DNA of 64,000 nucleotides from Herbiconiux sp. L3-i23 (GTDB lineage: Bacteria > Actinomycetota > Actinomycetes > Actinomycetales > Microbacteriaceae), in contig NZ_AP025737.1 in the NCBI RefSeq assembly GCF_023734115.1, forward strand, positions 992,001 to 1,056,000. The letters are read 5' to 3'. The notes beneath the pieces were generated by a model, which was not told where the DNA came from, did not search any database, and saw only the letters and a program-made list of their open reading frames with translations. A program made the position numbers and the translations under genes. This document shows, one piece after another, positions 17,026 through 25,595 of this stretch; the first letter of the stretch is position 1, and each line of letters begins with the position of its first letter.

Positions 17026-18063
17026 TCAATCCCGAGCGAGCACGTCCGCGTGGTGGATGGCCGCGACATCGGGATGGGCTCGCACCCGGCTCTTCCACGC
17101 GTTCTCGCCGTAGGTGGCGAAGATCGGGTTGCCCGGGTCGCGGGTCACCCCGCGCGCCTTCGCCCGCAGCTCCGCGGGCAGCTCCAGCTGCGGCACGCGG
17201 GCGTCGAGAGCAGGGTTGAAGAAGAACGGGATGGAGATCCGGTCGTCACCGAGCTTCGGTGAGATCACCCGGTGCACCGTGGCCTTGAGGTAGCCGTCCG
17301 TGGCGTATTCGAGCAGCTCGCCGATGTTGACGACGAAGGCGCCGGGCACCGGGGGAGCGTCGATCCAGTCGCCCTCGTGCTCCACCTGCAGACCGCCCTT
17401 GCCGGGTTCGACCCACAGCAGGGTGAGCACGCCCGAGTCCTTGTGCGCGCCGACTCCCTGCTTGGGTTCGGGATCGGACTTGCCCGGGTAGCGCACGATC
17501 TTGATCAGCGGGAACGGGCGCTCGGCGAAGGCGTCGTCGAACACGTCGGGCTCGGCGCCGAGCGACTCGGCCCAGGCGCGCAGCAGCGTCAGCGCCACCT
17601 CGGTGAGCCGGTCGCGCCATTCGCCGATCACGGGCTCGAGGTCGGGCTGAGCGGCCGGCCAGAGGTTGGGCCCCTCGAGCCGCCAGTAGTCGGCGTCGCC
17701 GTATCGTTCGGGCGCCGTCGGGCGTTCGGCGGCGACGTCGAGCTGTTCGCGCCAGTCGACGATGCCCTGCGTGCGTTCGCCGCCGACGCGGGTGTAGCCC
17801 CTGAACTGCGGGCTCCCGACGTTCTCGATCGCGAGCTTGTCCTCCTCCGCCAGAGCGAAGAAGGCGCGCACGTTCTCGTGCACGCGCTGCTCGAGCTCGG
17901 CCGGGATCCCGTGCCCGGTGAGGTAGAAGAAGCCGTACTCGTGCGTGGCTTCCCGCAGGTCGGTGCGGAACGCCTCGGCCTCGGCAGGCCCGGCGGCGAG
18001 GCGGGAGAAGTCGAGGACGGGAAGGGTCTTAGTGGAGGTGCCGGTGAGGGGCTGCGCGGTCAT
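17026..18063 (-). CDS. Isopenicillin-N-synthase-family 2-oxoglutarate/Fe(II) oxygenase
   Basis: The 345-residue protein has the complete double-stranded beta-helix iron site: His207 and Asp209 in GAHKDSG, His264 in KATVHRVISP and Arg275 with Ser277 in RISIPF, the RxS motif that binds 2-oxoglutarate. The N-terminal DIOX_N domain ends with YGFFYLTGHGIP. Family members hydroxylate, desaturate or cyclise small molecules; this one is not tied to a pathway by its neighbours. The start at 18063 is preceded by an unusual structured leader with a small ORF, so control by attenuation is plausible. Confidence 0.9.
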   Translation of the reverse strand: MTAQPLTGTSTKTLPVLDFSRLAAGPAEAEAFRTDLREATHEYGFFYLTGHGIPAELEQRVHENVRAFFALAEEDKLAIENVGSPQFRGYTRVGGERTQGIVDWREQLDVAAERPTAPERYGDADYWRLEGPNLWPAAQPDLEPVIGEWRDRLTEVALTLLRAWAESLGAEPDVFDDAFAERPFPLIKIVRYPGKSDPEPKQGVGAHKDSGVLTLLWVEPGKGGLQVEHEGDWIDAPPVPGAFVVNIGELLEYATDGYLKATVHRVISPKLGDDRISIPFFFNPALDARVPQLELPAELRAKARGVTRDPGNPIFATYGENAWKSRVRAHPDVAAIHHADVLARD

Positions 18064-18120
18064 GGGAGCTGCTGTCTTTCGCGTCGGAGGATCCCGCTCG
18101 GGGCGGGGAGGAAACGGAAA

Positions 18121-18174
18121 GCGGATGCGCCTGCCGGGCCTCGTTCGTGACGAGGGCGCGCTCAGCGCATCCGC
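18121..18174 (-). promoter_or_regulatory. Terminator-like two-stem leader structure upstream of the oxygenase gene
   Basis: GCGGATGCGC (18121-18130) pairs perfectly with GCGCATCCGC (18165-18174). Enclosed is a second stem, CCTCGT (18139-18144) with ACGAGG (18150-18155). Read on the minus strand the outer stem is followed by TTTCCGTTTCC, a T-rich tail that resembles an intrinsic terminator. It sits 58 nt before the oxygenase start, and the small upstream ORF ends inside it. Confidence 0.5.
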
Positions 18175-18230
18175 GGAAGACAGCGGATCGGGGCGGCGCG
18201 GAGAGCGCGCTTCGTCTGACCGGATCGCAT
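18162..18230 (-). CDS. Candidate 22-aa leader ORF before the oxygenase gene
   Basis: An ATG at 18230 opens 22 codons ending in TGA at 18162-18164. The peptide is rich in Arg and ends RCLPRMR, with a single Cys. Its last codons form the left arm of the terminator-like stem at 18121-18174, the geometry used in transcription attenuation. There is no clear ribosome binding site, so it would need leaderless or weak initiation. It could be fortuitous. Confidence 0.35.
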   Translation of the reverse strand: MRSGQTKRALRAAPIRCLPRMR

Positions 18231-18248
18231 ACGCCTCAACCTAGGCGT
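18231..18248. promoter_or_regulatory. Inverted repeat at the upstream edge of the oxygenase leader
   Basis: ACGCCT (18231-18236) and AGGCGT (18243-18248) are perfect arms around CAACCT. The site is adjacent to the candidate leader ORF start at 18230 and could be an operator. No further feature was seen between it and the GntR gene. Confidence 0.3.
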
Positions 18249-18329
18249 GAGCCGGCGTGCGCCGGAAGCAGTGCGTCGTAATGTGACGCCCGCTCCTGGA
18301 GCGCTGCGTCAACTCAGCGGCACCGCTTC

Positions 18330-19070
18330 TCAACGGCGCAGCATCGTCGTGTAGAAGCGGTAGATACCGGCGCGGTACCTCGTGGTGCCGATCAGCAGGG
18401 CACGGCCGATGGGGTCGTAGCAGGTCTCTGCGGCGAGCAGCAGGGGCGAGCCGATCGGAACGTCGAGCAGTTCCGCGTCTCGGGCTTCGGCACCGATCGC
18501 CTCGACGCCGTAGCGCGACCGGGTCGGCGTGGTGCCCAGCGCGCGCATCTCCTCGTACAGCGACGTGTCCTCGAGGTCGACGGCGTCGATGCCGGGCGTG
18601 CGGCTGATCAGGATGACCGAGCGGTCGATGCAGGCGGGAGTGCTGCCGAGCGAGCGAAGGCGTTCGAGCTCGAGCACGGGGCTGAGCGGCGCGGTCATGA
18701 GCTCCGTCGCCTCGTCGATGGTGGCTTCGCGGATCACCCGCGACAGGACGCGGGTGCGCGGCTCGACTCCGCGCCTGCGCGCCATCTCGGTGAAGCTGAC
18801 GAGCGTGCGCGCCGGCTCGCTGAGTGGGGCGTCGCTCACGAACCAGCCGGATTTCGGCGACGCGCTGACGACACCCTCGTCGGCGAGCAGCCCGAGCGCT
18901 CGCCGCAGAGTGGACCGACTGACGGCCAGTGAGGCGCCGAGCTCGCGTTCGCTCGGCAGGCGCCCCGTCGCGGCGAACGCGCCGGTCCTGATCAGCTCGC
19001 GGATGCGATCGCGGGCAGCGCGCACGGTCGCCGACACGTCGTCGACTTCGACCGCCCCCTCGTGGACCAT
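18330..19070 (-). CDS. GntR-family (HutC-type) transcriptional regulator
   Basis: The 246-residue protein has an N-terminal winged helix (IRTGAFAATGRLPSERELGASLAVSRSTLRRALGLL, about residues 27-63) and a C-terminal UTRA-like ligand domain ending YRFYTTMLRR. Regulators of this type usually bind sugar phosphates. It diverges from the deaminase and transport operon starting at 19188. The intergenic TGGT/ACCA repeats at 19091-19129 are its likely binding sites. By inference it is a repressor released by an amino-sugar phosphate. Confidence 0.85.
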   Translation of the reverse strand: MVHEGAVEVDDVSATVRAARDRIRELIRTGAFAATGRLPSERELGASLAVSRSTLRRALGLLADEGVVSASPKSGWFVSDAPLSEPARTLVSFTEMARRRGVEPRTRVLSRVIREATIDEATELMTAPLSPVLELERLRSLGSTPACIDRSVILISRTPGIDAVDLEDTSLYEEMRALGTTPTRSRYGVEAIGAEARDAELLDVPIGSPLLLAAETCYDPIGRALLIGTTRYRAGIYRFYTTMLRR

Positions 19071-19090
19071 GCCCCGAATAGTAACGCCAT

Positions 19091-19129
19091 ACCAGTACAG
19101 CCATTTGGTCTTTTCTGGTTTGTTCTGGT
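19091..19129. promoter_or_regulatory. Phased TGGT/ACCAG half-sites, likely GntR operator
   Basis: TGGT occurs at 19106-19109, 19116-19119 and 19126-19129, exactly 10 bp apart. An inverted ACCAG lies at 19091-19095. ACCAG and CTGGT are half-sites of the DasR-type consensus for amino-sugar GntR regulators. The cluster sits between the divergent GntR and deaminase genes. Confidence 0.5.
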
Positions 19130-19187
19130 CCCATTCGTGTGCATCTTCCGGTTATGGTTCCGAGGTCCCCAACGACGAGGAGTGAAC

Positions 19188-19976
19188 GTGAGCCTTCCCA
19201 TCGAGATCGGTGAGAGCGTCGCCGGCCTGAGCGTCGAGCGAGCGTCTGCACTCCACGCCCGGATCGACGCAAGCCGTGGCGGACGTCTCGTCCTCGGTGT
19301 TCCCGCCGGTCGCACGCTGGTGCCGGTCATCGAGGCTCTCGTCGAGAAACTCCGCGCCGAGCCGCTTCCGCTCGACCACATCGTCTTCGTCCTCATGGAC
19401 GACTACGCGCTGCCCACCGACGACGGCGGATGGCGCATCCCGAGCACCTCGGCGCACTACAGCTGCCGCCGCTTCGGAGAATGGATGCTCGCGGAGCTGA
19501 ACGAGGCGGTGTCTCCGCTCGCGGGGATCCCGACCGCGTCGCTGTGGTCGCCCGACCCGTCCGAGCCCGAGTCCTACGACGCCGCCATCGCGGGCATCGG
19601 CGGAGTCGACCTCTTCTACGTCGCCGTCGGCGCCTCCGACGGCCATGTCGCCTTCAACCCGCCCGGCACCGCGATCGATTCGCGCACCCGCATCATCCCG
19701 CTCGCCGAGTCGACGCGGCGCGACAATCTCGGCACCTTCCCCGAGTTCGAGTCGCTGTCGGATGTGCCGACCCACGGGGTCAGCGTCGGACTCGCGTCGA
19801 TCGCGGACGCCCGCGAGATCGAGATGATCGCCTTCGGCGACAACAAGACCGCCGCCATCGCCCGCCTGCGCGACGCCACCGACTTCGACCCGGCATGGCC
19901 TGCGACCTTCGCGTACCGGCACCCCGCGGTCACCCTGTACGTCGACCGCGCCGCCGCGGGCGTCGCCACCGTCTGA
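19188..19976 (+). CDS. NagB-like glucosamine-6-phosphate deaminase/isomerase
   Basis: The 262-residue protein follows the glucosamine-6-phosphate isomerase fold: GVPAGRTLVPVIEAL substrate loop near residues 38-52, FVLMDDYAL with the proton-shuttling Asp71/72, and VGASDGHVAFNPPGT near 148-161 with the catalytic His153. It converts glucosamine-6-phosphate to fructose-6-phosphate and ammonia. The DGHVAFNPPG segment differs slightly from canonical NagB (DGHIAFNEPG), so a related amino sugar is possible. A GTG at 19188 with GACGAGGAG before it is the start. It is the first gene of the operon. Confidence 0.82.
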   Translation: MSLPIEIGESVAGLSVERASALHARIDASRGGRLVLGVPAGRTLVPVIEALVEKLRAEPLPLDHIVFVLMDDYALPTDDGGWRIPSTSAHYSCRRFGEWMLAELNEAVSPLAGIPTASLWSPDPSEPESYDAAIAGIGGVDLFYVAVGASDGHVAFNPPGTAIDSRTRIIPLAESTRRDNLGTFPEFESLSDVPTHGVSVGLASIADAREIEMIAFGDNKTAAIARLRDATDFDPAWPATFAYRHPAVTLYVDRAAAGVATV

Positions 19977-20032
19977 CCTCCCCCTCAGCACCACCATTCC
20001 GCAAGCACTTTTCACCGACGAAGGAGCCCCAC

Positions 20033-21364
20033 TTGCGTAAGAAACTGATCATCGCCCCGCTCGCCGCGGCGGCACTCCTCCTCAGCGGCTGCACCGCAGG
20101 CATCGGCGGGGGTGGCAACACCGACGGTGGTGAAGACGACAAGACCCCCGTCGAGATCACCATGTGGAGCTTCTTCGGCGACCGCGAGAAGGACGTCATC
20201 GACGCCCGCCTCGAGGCCTTCACCGAGGAGTACCCGTGGATCACCGTCGACCACGTCGGCGGCCAGAACGATGACACGCTGCTCCAGGCGGTCCGCGGGG
20301 GAACGGGACCCGACCTCGCGCTCTCGGGCAACAGCGAGGCCGTCTCGAGCTACTGCTCCACCGGCGTCTTCGAGGACCTGCAGTCGTACATCGACGAGTC
20401 GGAGGTCGACATCGACCAGATCCTCCCGTCGACCCTCGCCTACACCTCATACGAGGACACCCGGTGCGCACTGCCGGTGCTCGCCGACGTCTACGGGCTG
20501 TATTACAACACCGACGTGTTCGCCGAGGCGGGCATCACCGAACCGCCGACCACGTGGGACGAGCTAGCGGAGGACGCCAAGGCGCTCACCGTGTTCAACG
20601 CCGACGGCAGCATCCAGCGCGCCGGCTTCGTGCCGTTCCTCGACTTCTTCGAGAACAACGTCGCCACCTGGACCCCCGGCTGGGATCTCACCTGGTACGA
20701 CGACAGCGGCCTGGCGGCCATGGCCGACGACCCCCAGTGGGCGGCGATGCTCGAATGGCAGAAGGAGCTCGTCGACTGGTACGGCTACGACAACCTGCAG
20801 CGCTACGTCTCGACCATCGGCGGCGAGTTCACCGCCGAGAACCCGTTCCACACCGGACAGCTCGCGATGATGGTCGACGGCGAGTGGCGCGTCGCCTTCG
20901 CCGCCGACCAGGCTCCGGACCTCGCCTACGCGACCGCGCCGATCCCCAACGTGAACGAGGACGAATACGGTGCGGGGATCATCAGCGGGACGACGGTCGG
21001 CATCCCGCGCGGTTCGAACTACCCGGAAGCGGCCTGGCTGCTGGCCCGCTACCTCGCCACCGACACCGACAACCTCGTGCAGCTGACCCTCGAACTGCGC
21101 AACGTGCCGACCACCACCGACGCGCTCGCCGACGACGAGGTGCGCACCATCGAGCAGTTCAACACCATGCTCGACATCGCCGGCAACGAGGCCACGCGCT
21201 CCGTTCCCGGCACGCCGGCGGGTGCCGCGCCGCGCGAACTGCTGAGCCAGTTCGCGCAGGGTTGGCAGGCCGGATCGGCGACCGATCTGCAGGGCGGACT
21301 CGAGGACGTCGCCGCCCAGATCGACAGCCAGATCGAGCAGGCCGCCGGAGGCAACGCGCCGTGA
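20033..21364 (+). CDS. ABC transporter sugar-binding lipoprotein
   Basis: The 443-residue family-1 extracellular solute-binding protein has a type-II signal peptide with lipobox LLLSGC and Cys at residue 20. It then continues VEITMWSFFGDREKDVIDARL and GGTGPDLALSGNSEAV, the carbohydrate-binding pattern. The TTG at 20033 is the start, with GAAGGAG 8 nt before it, placing the signal peptide at the very N-terminus. It is anchored outside the membrane and hands sugar to the two permeases downstream. Its 3' end overlaps the next gene by 4 bp. The ligand is not defined; operon content favours an amino-sugar oligosaccharide. Confidence 0.88.
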   Translation: MRKKLIIAPLAAAALLLSGCTAGIGGGGNTDGGEDDKTPVEITMWSFFGDREKDVIDARLEAFTEEYPWITVDHVGGQNDDTLLQAVRGGTGPDLALSGNSEAVSSYCSTGVFEDLQSYIDESEVDIDQILPSTLAYTSYEDTRCALPVLADVYGLYYNTDVFAEAGITEPPTTWDELAEDAKALTVFNADGSIQRAGFVPFLDFFENNVATWTPGWDLTWYDDSGLAAMADDPQWAAMLEWQKELVDWYGYDNLQRYVSTIGGEFTAENPFHTGQLAMMVDGEWRVAFAADQAPDLAYATAPIPNVNEDEYGAGIISGTTVGIPRGSNYPEAAWLLARYLATDTDNLVQLTLELRNVPTTTDALADDEVRTIEQFNTMLDIAGNEATRSVPGTPAGAAPRELLSQFAQGWQAGSATDLQGGLEDVAAQIDSQIEQAAGGNAP

Positions 21365-22332
21365 CGGCCGTCGCATCCCGCACCGCCGGACCCGGGGCGA
21401 CCCGGGTCCGGCGGGGGAACCCGTGGCGCACGCGCCTGACGATCCTCGCGTTCCTCTCGCCGGGGATCATCGGGCTGGCGGTCTTCTTCGTCTACCCGCT
21501 GGCGGCGAACCTGTACTACTCGTTCACCCGCTACGACCTCGTCAACCCGGCTCAGTGGGCGGGGTTCGCGAACTACCAGTTCATGTTCGACGGCGACCGT
21601 CAAATCGGCACCGCGCTGCGCAACACCCTGGTGTTCTGCGTCGTCTCGGTGCCCGTGAGTCTGGCCTTCGCGCTCGGCGTCGCGTCGGTGCTCGCCCGCA
21701 TCCGCTCGGGGGCGGGGATCTACCGGACCCTCTTCTACCTGCCGACCCTGCTGCCCCCGGTGGCCGCCGCGATGGCGTTCTCGTTCGTGCTCAACCCGGG
21801 TACCGGACCGGTCAACGCCATCCTCAAGTTCCTGGGGCTGCCGCAGCCGCTGTGGTTCCACGACCCGAACCTGTCGCAGATCTCCCTGCTGATGTTGACC
21901 ACCTGGGGCGTCGGCAACACGATCGTCATCTTCCTCGCGGCCGTCAACGAGGTGCCGCAGGAGCAGCTCGAGGCCGCGCAGATCGACGGTGCCGGGCCGC
22001 TGCGCCGATTCTGGAGCATCACCATCCCGACGATCTCGCCGGTGCTGCTCTTCGCCACCATCACCGGCGTCATCGCCAGCCTGCAGCTGTTCTCGCAGCC
22101 GTACGTCGTGAGCACCGTGATCGGCGGCGGCTCCGGGTCGGCGGCCGACAACCTCGGGTACCCGCAGAACACGCTGCTGTTCTTCACGCAGGTGCTCTAC
22201 CAGCAGGGATTCCGCTACTTCAACATGGGCTACGCCGCGGCGCTGTCGATGGTGCTGTTCGCGGCGACCCTCGTCGTCACCGTCATCATGATCGCGGCCA
22301 CTCGGCGCGGCATCCACTCCGAGGAGAGCTGA
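21361..22332 (+). CDS. ABC sugar transporter permease 1 (MalF/UgpA-like)
   Basis: The 323-residue protein has six hydrophobic segments and the inner-membrane binding-protein-dependent permease (EAA) motif EQLEAAQIDGAGPLRRFWSITIP, which contacts the ATPase. The GTG at 21361 overlaps the binding protein's TGA. It forms the membrane channel with permease 2. No ATPase gene is in the operon, so a shared MsiK-type ATPase encoded elsewhere is expected, as is common in actinobacteria. Confidence 0.88.
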   Translation: MTAVASRTAGPGATRVRRGNPWRTRLTILAFLSPGIIGLAVFFVYPLAANLYYSFTRYDLVNPAQWAGFANYQFMFDGDRQIGTALRNTLVFCVVSVPVSLAFALGVASVLARIRSGAGIYRTLFYLPTLLPPVAAAMAFSFVLNPGTGPVNAILKFLGLPQPLWFHDPNLSQISLLMLTTWGVGNTIVIFLAAVNEVPQEQLEAAQIDGAGPLRRFWSITIPTISPVLLFATITGVIASLQLFSQPYVVSTVIGGGSGSAADNLGYPQNTLLFFTQVLYQQGFRYFNMGYAAALSMVLFAATLVVTVIMIAATRRGIHSEES

Positions 22333-22333
22333 C

Positions 22334-23242
22334 ATGACGAGCATGCTCGAACGCCCGGTCGACCTCGACGGGATGCGCCGGGGCGCGACAGGGGACTCGC
22401 CCGCGAAGCGCCGGCTGTCGCGCCGGTCGATCCTCGGCGGCATCGCCCGACACTCGCTGCTGATCGCCCTCCTGATCGTCTTCCTCGCGCCGCTGTTCTT
22501 CATCGTGACGACCGCGCTGATGACCGACCAGCAGGCCCTCACCAGCAACCTGATCCCCGACCCGATCAACTGGGCGAACTTCGCCGAGGTCTTCGACCGC
22601 ATCCCCCTGGTGCGCTACGTCGCGAACACGGTGCTGATCGCGGTGGCGACGACGGTGTTCGCCATCGTCAGCAGCGTTCCGGTCGCCTACGCGCTCGCGA
22701 CGTTCAAGTTCAAGGGTCGCCGGGCGCTGTGGATCGCGATCATCGCCGCGATGATGCTGCCGCCGCAGGTCACGATCGTTCCGCTGTACGTGATGTGGGC
22801 GCAGGTGGGTGCGGTGGGCACACCGCTGCCGCTCATCGTGCCCGCCCTGTTCGGCGACGCGTTCACGATCTTCCTGCTGCGTCAGTTCTTCGTGTCGGTG
22901 CCGCGGTCGTACATCGACGCGGCGCGCATCGACGGGGCGGGGGAGTTCCGCATCCTCTGGTCGGTCTTCATGCCCATGGTGCGACCCGCGATCGTCGCCG
23001 CCGGGCTCTTCGCCTTCTTCTTCGCCTGGAACGACTTCTTCAACCCGCTGCTCTACCTGGGCTCCAACCAGGAGTGGTACACGCTGTCGATCGGGCTCTC
23101 GCAGTTCCGCTCGGTGTACGCGGTGCAGTGGAACCTCGCGATGGCGGCGACGCTCCTGTTCGTCCTGCCCGTCGTGGTGCTGTTCTTCTTCGCGCAGAAG
23201 CAGTTCGTGCAGGGCATCGCCCTCACGGGCGTGAAGGAGTAG
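22334..23242 (+). CDS. ABC sugar transporter permease 2 (MalG/UgpE-like)
   Basis: The 302-residue permease has about six membrane segments, a basic cytoplasmic N-terminus and the EAA loop IDAARIDGAGEFRILWSVFMPMVRP. The ATG at 22334 lies 1 bp after the previous stop. It pairs with permease 1 and the lipoprotein to import a carbohydrate. The C-terminus QGIALTGVKE is typical of MalG-like permeases of the CUT1 family. Confidence 0.88.
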   Translation: MTSMLERPVDLDGMRRGATGDSPAKRRLSRRSILGGIARHSLLIALLIVFLAPLFFIVTTALMTDQQALTSNLIPDPINWANFAEVFDRIPLVRYVANTVLIAVATTVFAIVSSVPVAYALATFKFKGRRALWIAIIAAMMLPPQVTIVPLYVMWAQVGAVGTPLPLIVPALFGDAFTIFLLRQFFVSVPRSYIDAARIDGAGEFRILWSVFMPMVRPAIVAAGLFAFFFAWNDFFNPLLYLGSNQEWYTLSIGLSQFRSVYAVQWNLAMAATLLFVLPVVVLFFFAQKQFVQGIALTGVKE

Positions 23243-23283
23243 GACGACAATGAACGAGAACGACACGAGGAGTGCCTGACAAC

Positions 23284-24585
23284 ATGAAGGTCGCCGTCAT
23301 CGGAGCCGGATCCACCTACACGCCCGAACTCGTCTCGGGGCTCTCGGCGCAGGATCACCGCCTGCACGTCGACGAGCTCTTCCTGATGGACGTGCACGCC
23401 GAGCGGCTCGAGATCGTCGGCGGTGTCGCGAAGCGGATGCTCGCCAAAGCGGGTCTCGACATCGCGGTGACCCTCACCACCGACCGCACGGAGGCGGTCC
23501 GCGACGCCGACGCCGTGCTCATCCAACTGCGGGTCGGCGGTCAGACGGCGAGGCTCGCAGACGAGACGTTCCCGCTCGAGTGCGGCTGCATCGGTCAGGA
23601 GACGACCGGACCGGGCGGTCTCGCGAAGGCGCTCCGCACCGTACCGGTGGTGCTCGACATCGCCGACGAGGTGCGCCGCATCGCGAAGCCCGACGCGTGG
23701 ATCATCGACTTCACCAACCCGACCGGCATCATCACGCGGGCGCTCCTCGGCGCCGGGCACCGTGCCGTCGGTCTGTGCAACTACGCGATCGGTCAGCAGC
23801 GGTGGGCGGCGAAGCTGTTCGACGTCGACCCGTCGCGCGTCGTCGTCGACCCCGTCGGACTCAACCACTTCTCGTGGATGCGCCGCATCCTCATCGACGG
23901 CGAGGACGTCGTGCCGACGATCTACGCCGAGCGGATGCCCGAACTGCTCGAGCACGTCCCGTTCCCCGAGCACCTGATGCGGCTGCTCGGCGCCTATCCC
24001 TCCTATTACCTGCGGTACTACTACTTCCATGACAAGGTCCTGGAGGAGATGCGGCACTCCACGCCGCGCGCCGAGGACGTCGCCCGGCTCGAAGCCGAAC
24101 TGCTGGAGCTCTACAAGTCCCCCGAGCTCGATGAGAAGCCCGAGCAGCTGTCCAAGCGCGGCGGCGCGTTCTACAGCGAGGCCGCGGTCGACCTGCTCGC
24201 CTCGCTCTACGACCCCGAGCCGAGCTACCACGTCGTCAACGTGCTGAACCGCGGCATCATCCCCGGCCTCGCCGACGACGACGTGATCGAGACCCGCAGC
24301 CTCGTCAGCTCCGCGGGCATCGTCCCGCAGGAGCAGGCTCCGGTCCCCCCGCTGCTGCTCGGCCCCATCCAACACGTGAGCGCCTACGAGCGCCTCGCCG
24401 TGCAGGCGGCCCTGTCGGGCGACGTCGACGATGTGCGTCGGGCGCTCCTCGCGCATCCGATCGTCGGACAGTGGGACACCGTCGAGGAGCTGCTGCCGCG
24501 CCTGCTCGAGACGAGCGCCCCGTACCTGCCGCAGTTCGCCGACGCGCTCGCCGAGCTCGGCATCGAATCGCCCTCGGCGACGTGA
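23284..24585 (+). CDS. GH4 family 6-phospho-glycosidase
   Basis: The 433-residue protein has the GH4 NAD-binding start (VAVIGAGSTYTPEL, residues 4-16), FTNPTG near 143-148, and the metal-binding Cys165 (LCNYAIG) and His195 (GLNHFSWM). GH4 enzymes use NAD+ and Mn2+ to split 6-phosphorylated glycosides by an elimination route. This sequence is closest to 6-phospho-beta-glucosidases by recognition. The ABC importer does not phosphorylate, so the downstream kinase probably makes the 6-phosphate first. The start at 23284 has GACGAGGAG upstream. Confidence 0.85.
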   Translation: MKVAVIGAGSTYTPELVSGLSAQDHRLHVDELFLMDVHAERLEIVGGVAKRMLAKAGLDIAVTLTTDRTEAVRDADAVLIQLRVGGQTARLADETFPLECGCIGQETTGPGGLAKALRTVPVVLDIADEVRRIAKPDAWIIDFTNPTGIITRALLGAGHRAVGLCNYAIGQQRWAAKLFDVDPSRVVVDPVGLNHFSWMRRILIDGEDVVPTIYAERMPELLEHVPFPEHLMRLLGAYPSYYLRYYYFHDKVLEEMRHSTPRAEDVARLEAELLELYKSPELDEKPEQLSKRGGAFYSEAAVDLLASLYDPEPSYHVVNVLNRGIIPGLADDDVIETRSLVSSAGIVPQEQAPVPPLLLGPIQHVSAYERLAVQAALSGDVDDVRRALLAHPIVGQWDTVEELLPRLLETSAPYLPQFADALAELGIESPSAT

Positions 24586-25595
24586 CGGGGCGGCTGCTCG
24601 GCGTCGACGTCGGCAACTCGAAGACCCACATCGCCGTCGCCGAGCCGTCCGGACGGGTGACCGCGGCCGCCGAAGGACCCGGAGTGATGGGCGGATTCGG
24701 TTCGCCCGACGCGCTGCTCGGGCTGGTCCGCGACAGGCTCGCCGCGCTCGGCCTGCCGACGTCGGGTTACGCCGCCGCGACCTTCGCCGTGGCAGGGCTC
24801 GACCTGCCCGAGCAGGATGCCGCCTACGAGGAGGTCGTCCGTTCGTCCGCGATCGCCGACCGGCTGGTCGTGCTGAACGACGTCTTCGCCCTCATGCGCA
24901 CGGACCCGAGCGGGGGCGATGGGGTCGCCGTCGTGTGCGGCGCCGGCATCAACGCGGTCGGGGTGCGCGGCGGTACGCATGTCCGGTTCCACTCGATCGG
25001 CGAGGTCAGCGGCGACTGGGGCGGTGGCGGCGACGTCGGTCGCGCCGCGCTCTTCGCCGCCTGCCGCAGTGAGGACGGCCGCGGTGAGCCGACCGCGCTC
25101 GCCGAGGGTATCGCCCGGCACTTCGGTGTCGACCGCGCGCTCGCCGTCACCGAGGGCATCATGCTCGGCCGCATCGCCGCGCACCGCGTCGTCGAGTTGG
25201 CGCCGCTCGTGCTGCACTCCGCCGCGGCCGGCGACGCGGTCGCCGGACGCATCGTCGACCGCCTCGCAGACGAGGTGGTGCTCTTCGTGGAGGCGGCGCG
25301 GGGCCGACTCGGCTGGCCCGATGAGGAGATCCTGCCCGTGCTGCTCGGCGGGGGACTGCTGCAGTCGGGCGACGAGCGGCTGCTCGGGCGCATCCGGTCG
25401 ACACTGGGCGACGGGGTCTCCTCCCACGTCTCGGTCGCCGATGTTCCGCCCGTCATCGGGTCGGTGCTGCTCGCCCGCGACCTCATCGCCGATTCTGAAC
25501 GGACCGCCCACTCCGACGTAGCAGGATGGGAGGGGCCGGACAGCATGGCCCACTCCTTCCGCACCCAGCTCGATCTCGGAGGTCGAACGAAATGA
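24582..25595 (+). CDS. BadF/NagK-type ATPase, likely amino-sugar kinase
   Basis: The 337-residue ASKHA-fold kinase has phosphate loop 1 [17 protein letters not shown] (residues 5-21), [12 protein letters not shown], and the adenosine-side motif [12 protein letters not shown] followed by [18 protein letters not shown]. This is the BcrAD/BadFG family that includes N-acetylglucosamine kinases. The GTG at 24582 overlaps the GH4 stop (GTGA), so the two are translationally coupled. By inference it phosphorylates the imported sugar or disaccharide before GH4 cleavage. The exact sugar is not determined. Confidence 0.82.
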   Translation: MTGRLLGVDVGNSKTHIAVAEPSGRVTAAAEGPGVMGGFGSPDALLGLVRDRLAALGLPTSGYAAATFAVAGLDLPEQDAAYEEVVRSSAIADRLVVLNDVFALMRTDPSGGDGVAVVCGAGINAVGVRGGTHVRFHSIGEVSGDWGGGGDVGRAALFAACRSEDGRGEPTALAEGIARHFGVDRALAVTEGIMLGRIAAHRVVELAPLVLHSAAAGDAVAGRIVDRLADEVVLFVEAARGRLGWPDEEILPVLLGGGLLQSGDERLLGRIRSTLGDGVSSHVSVADVPPVIGSVLLARDLIADSERTAHSDVAGWEGPDSMAHSFRTQLDLGGRTK

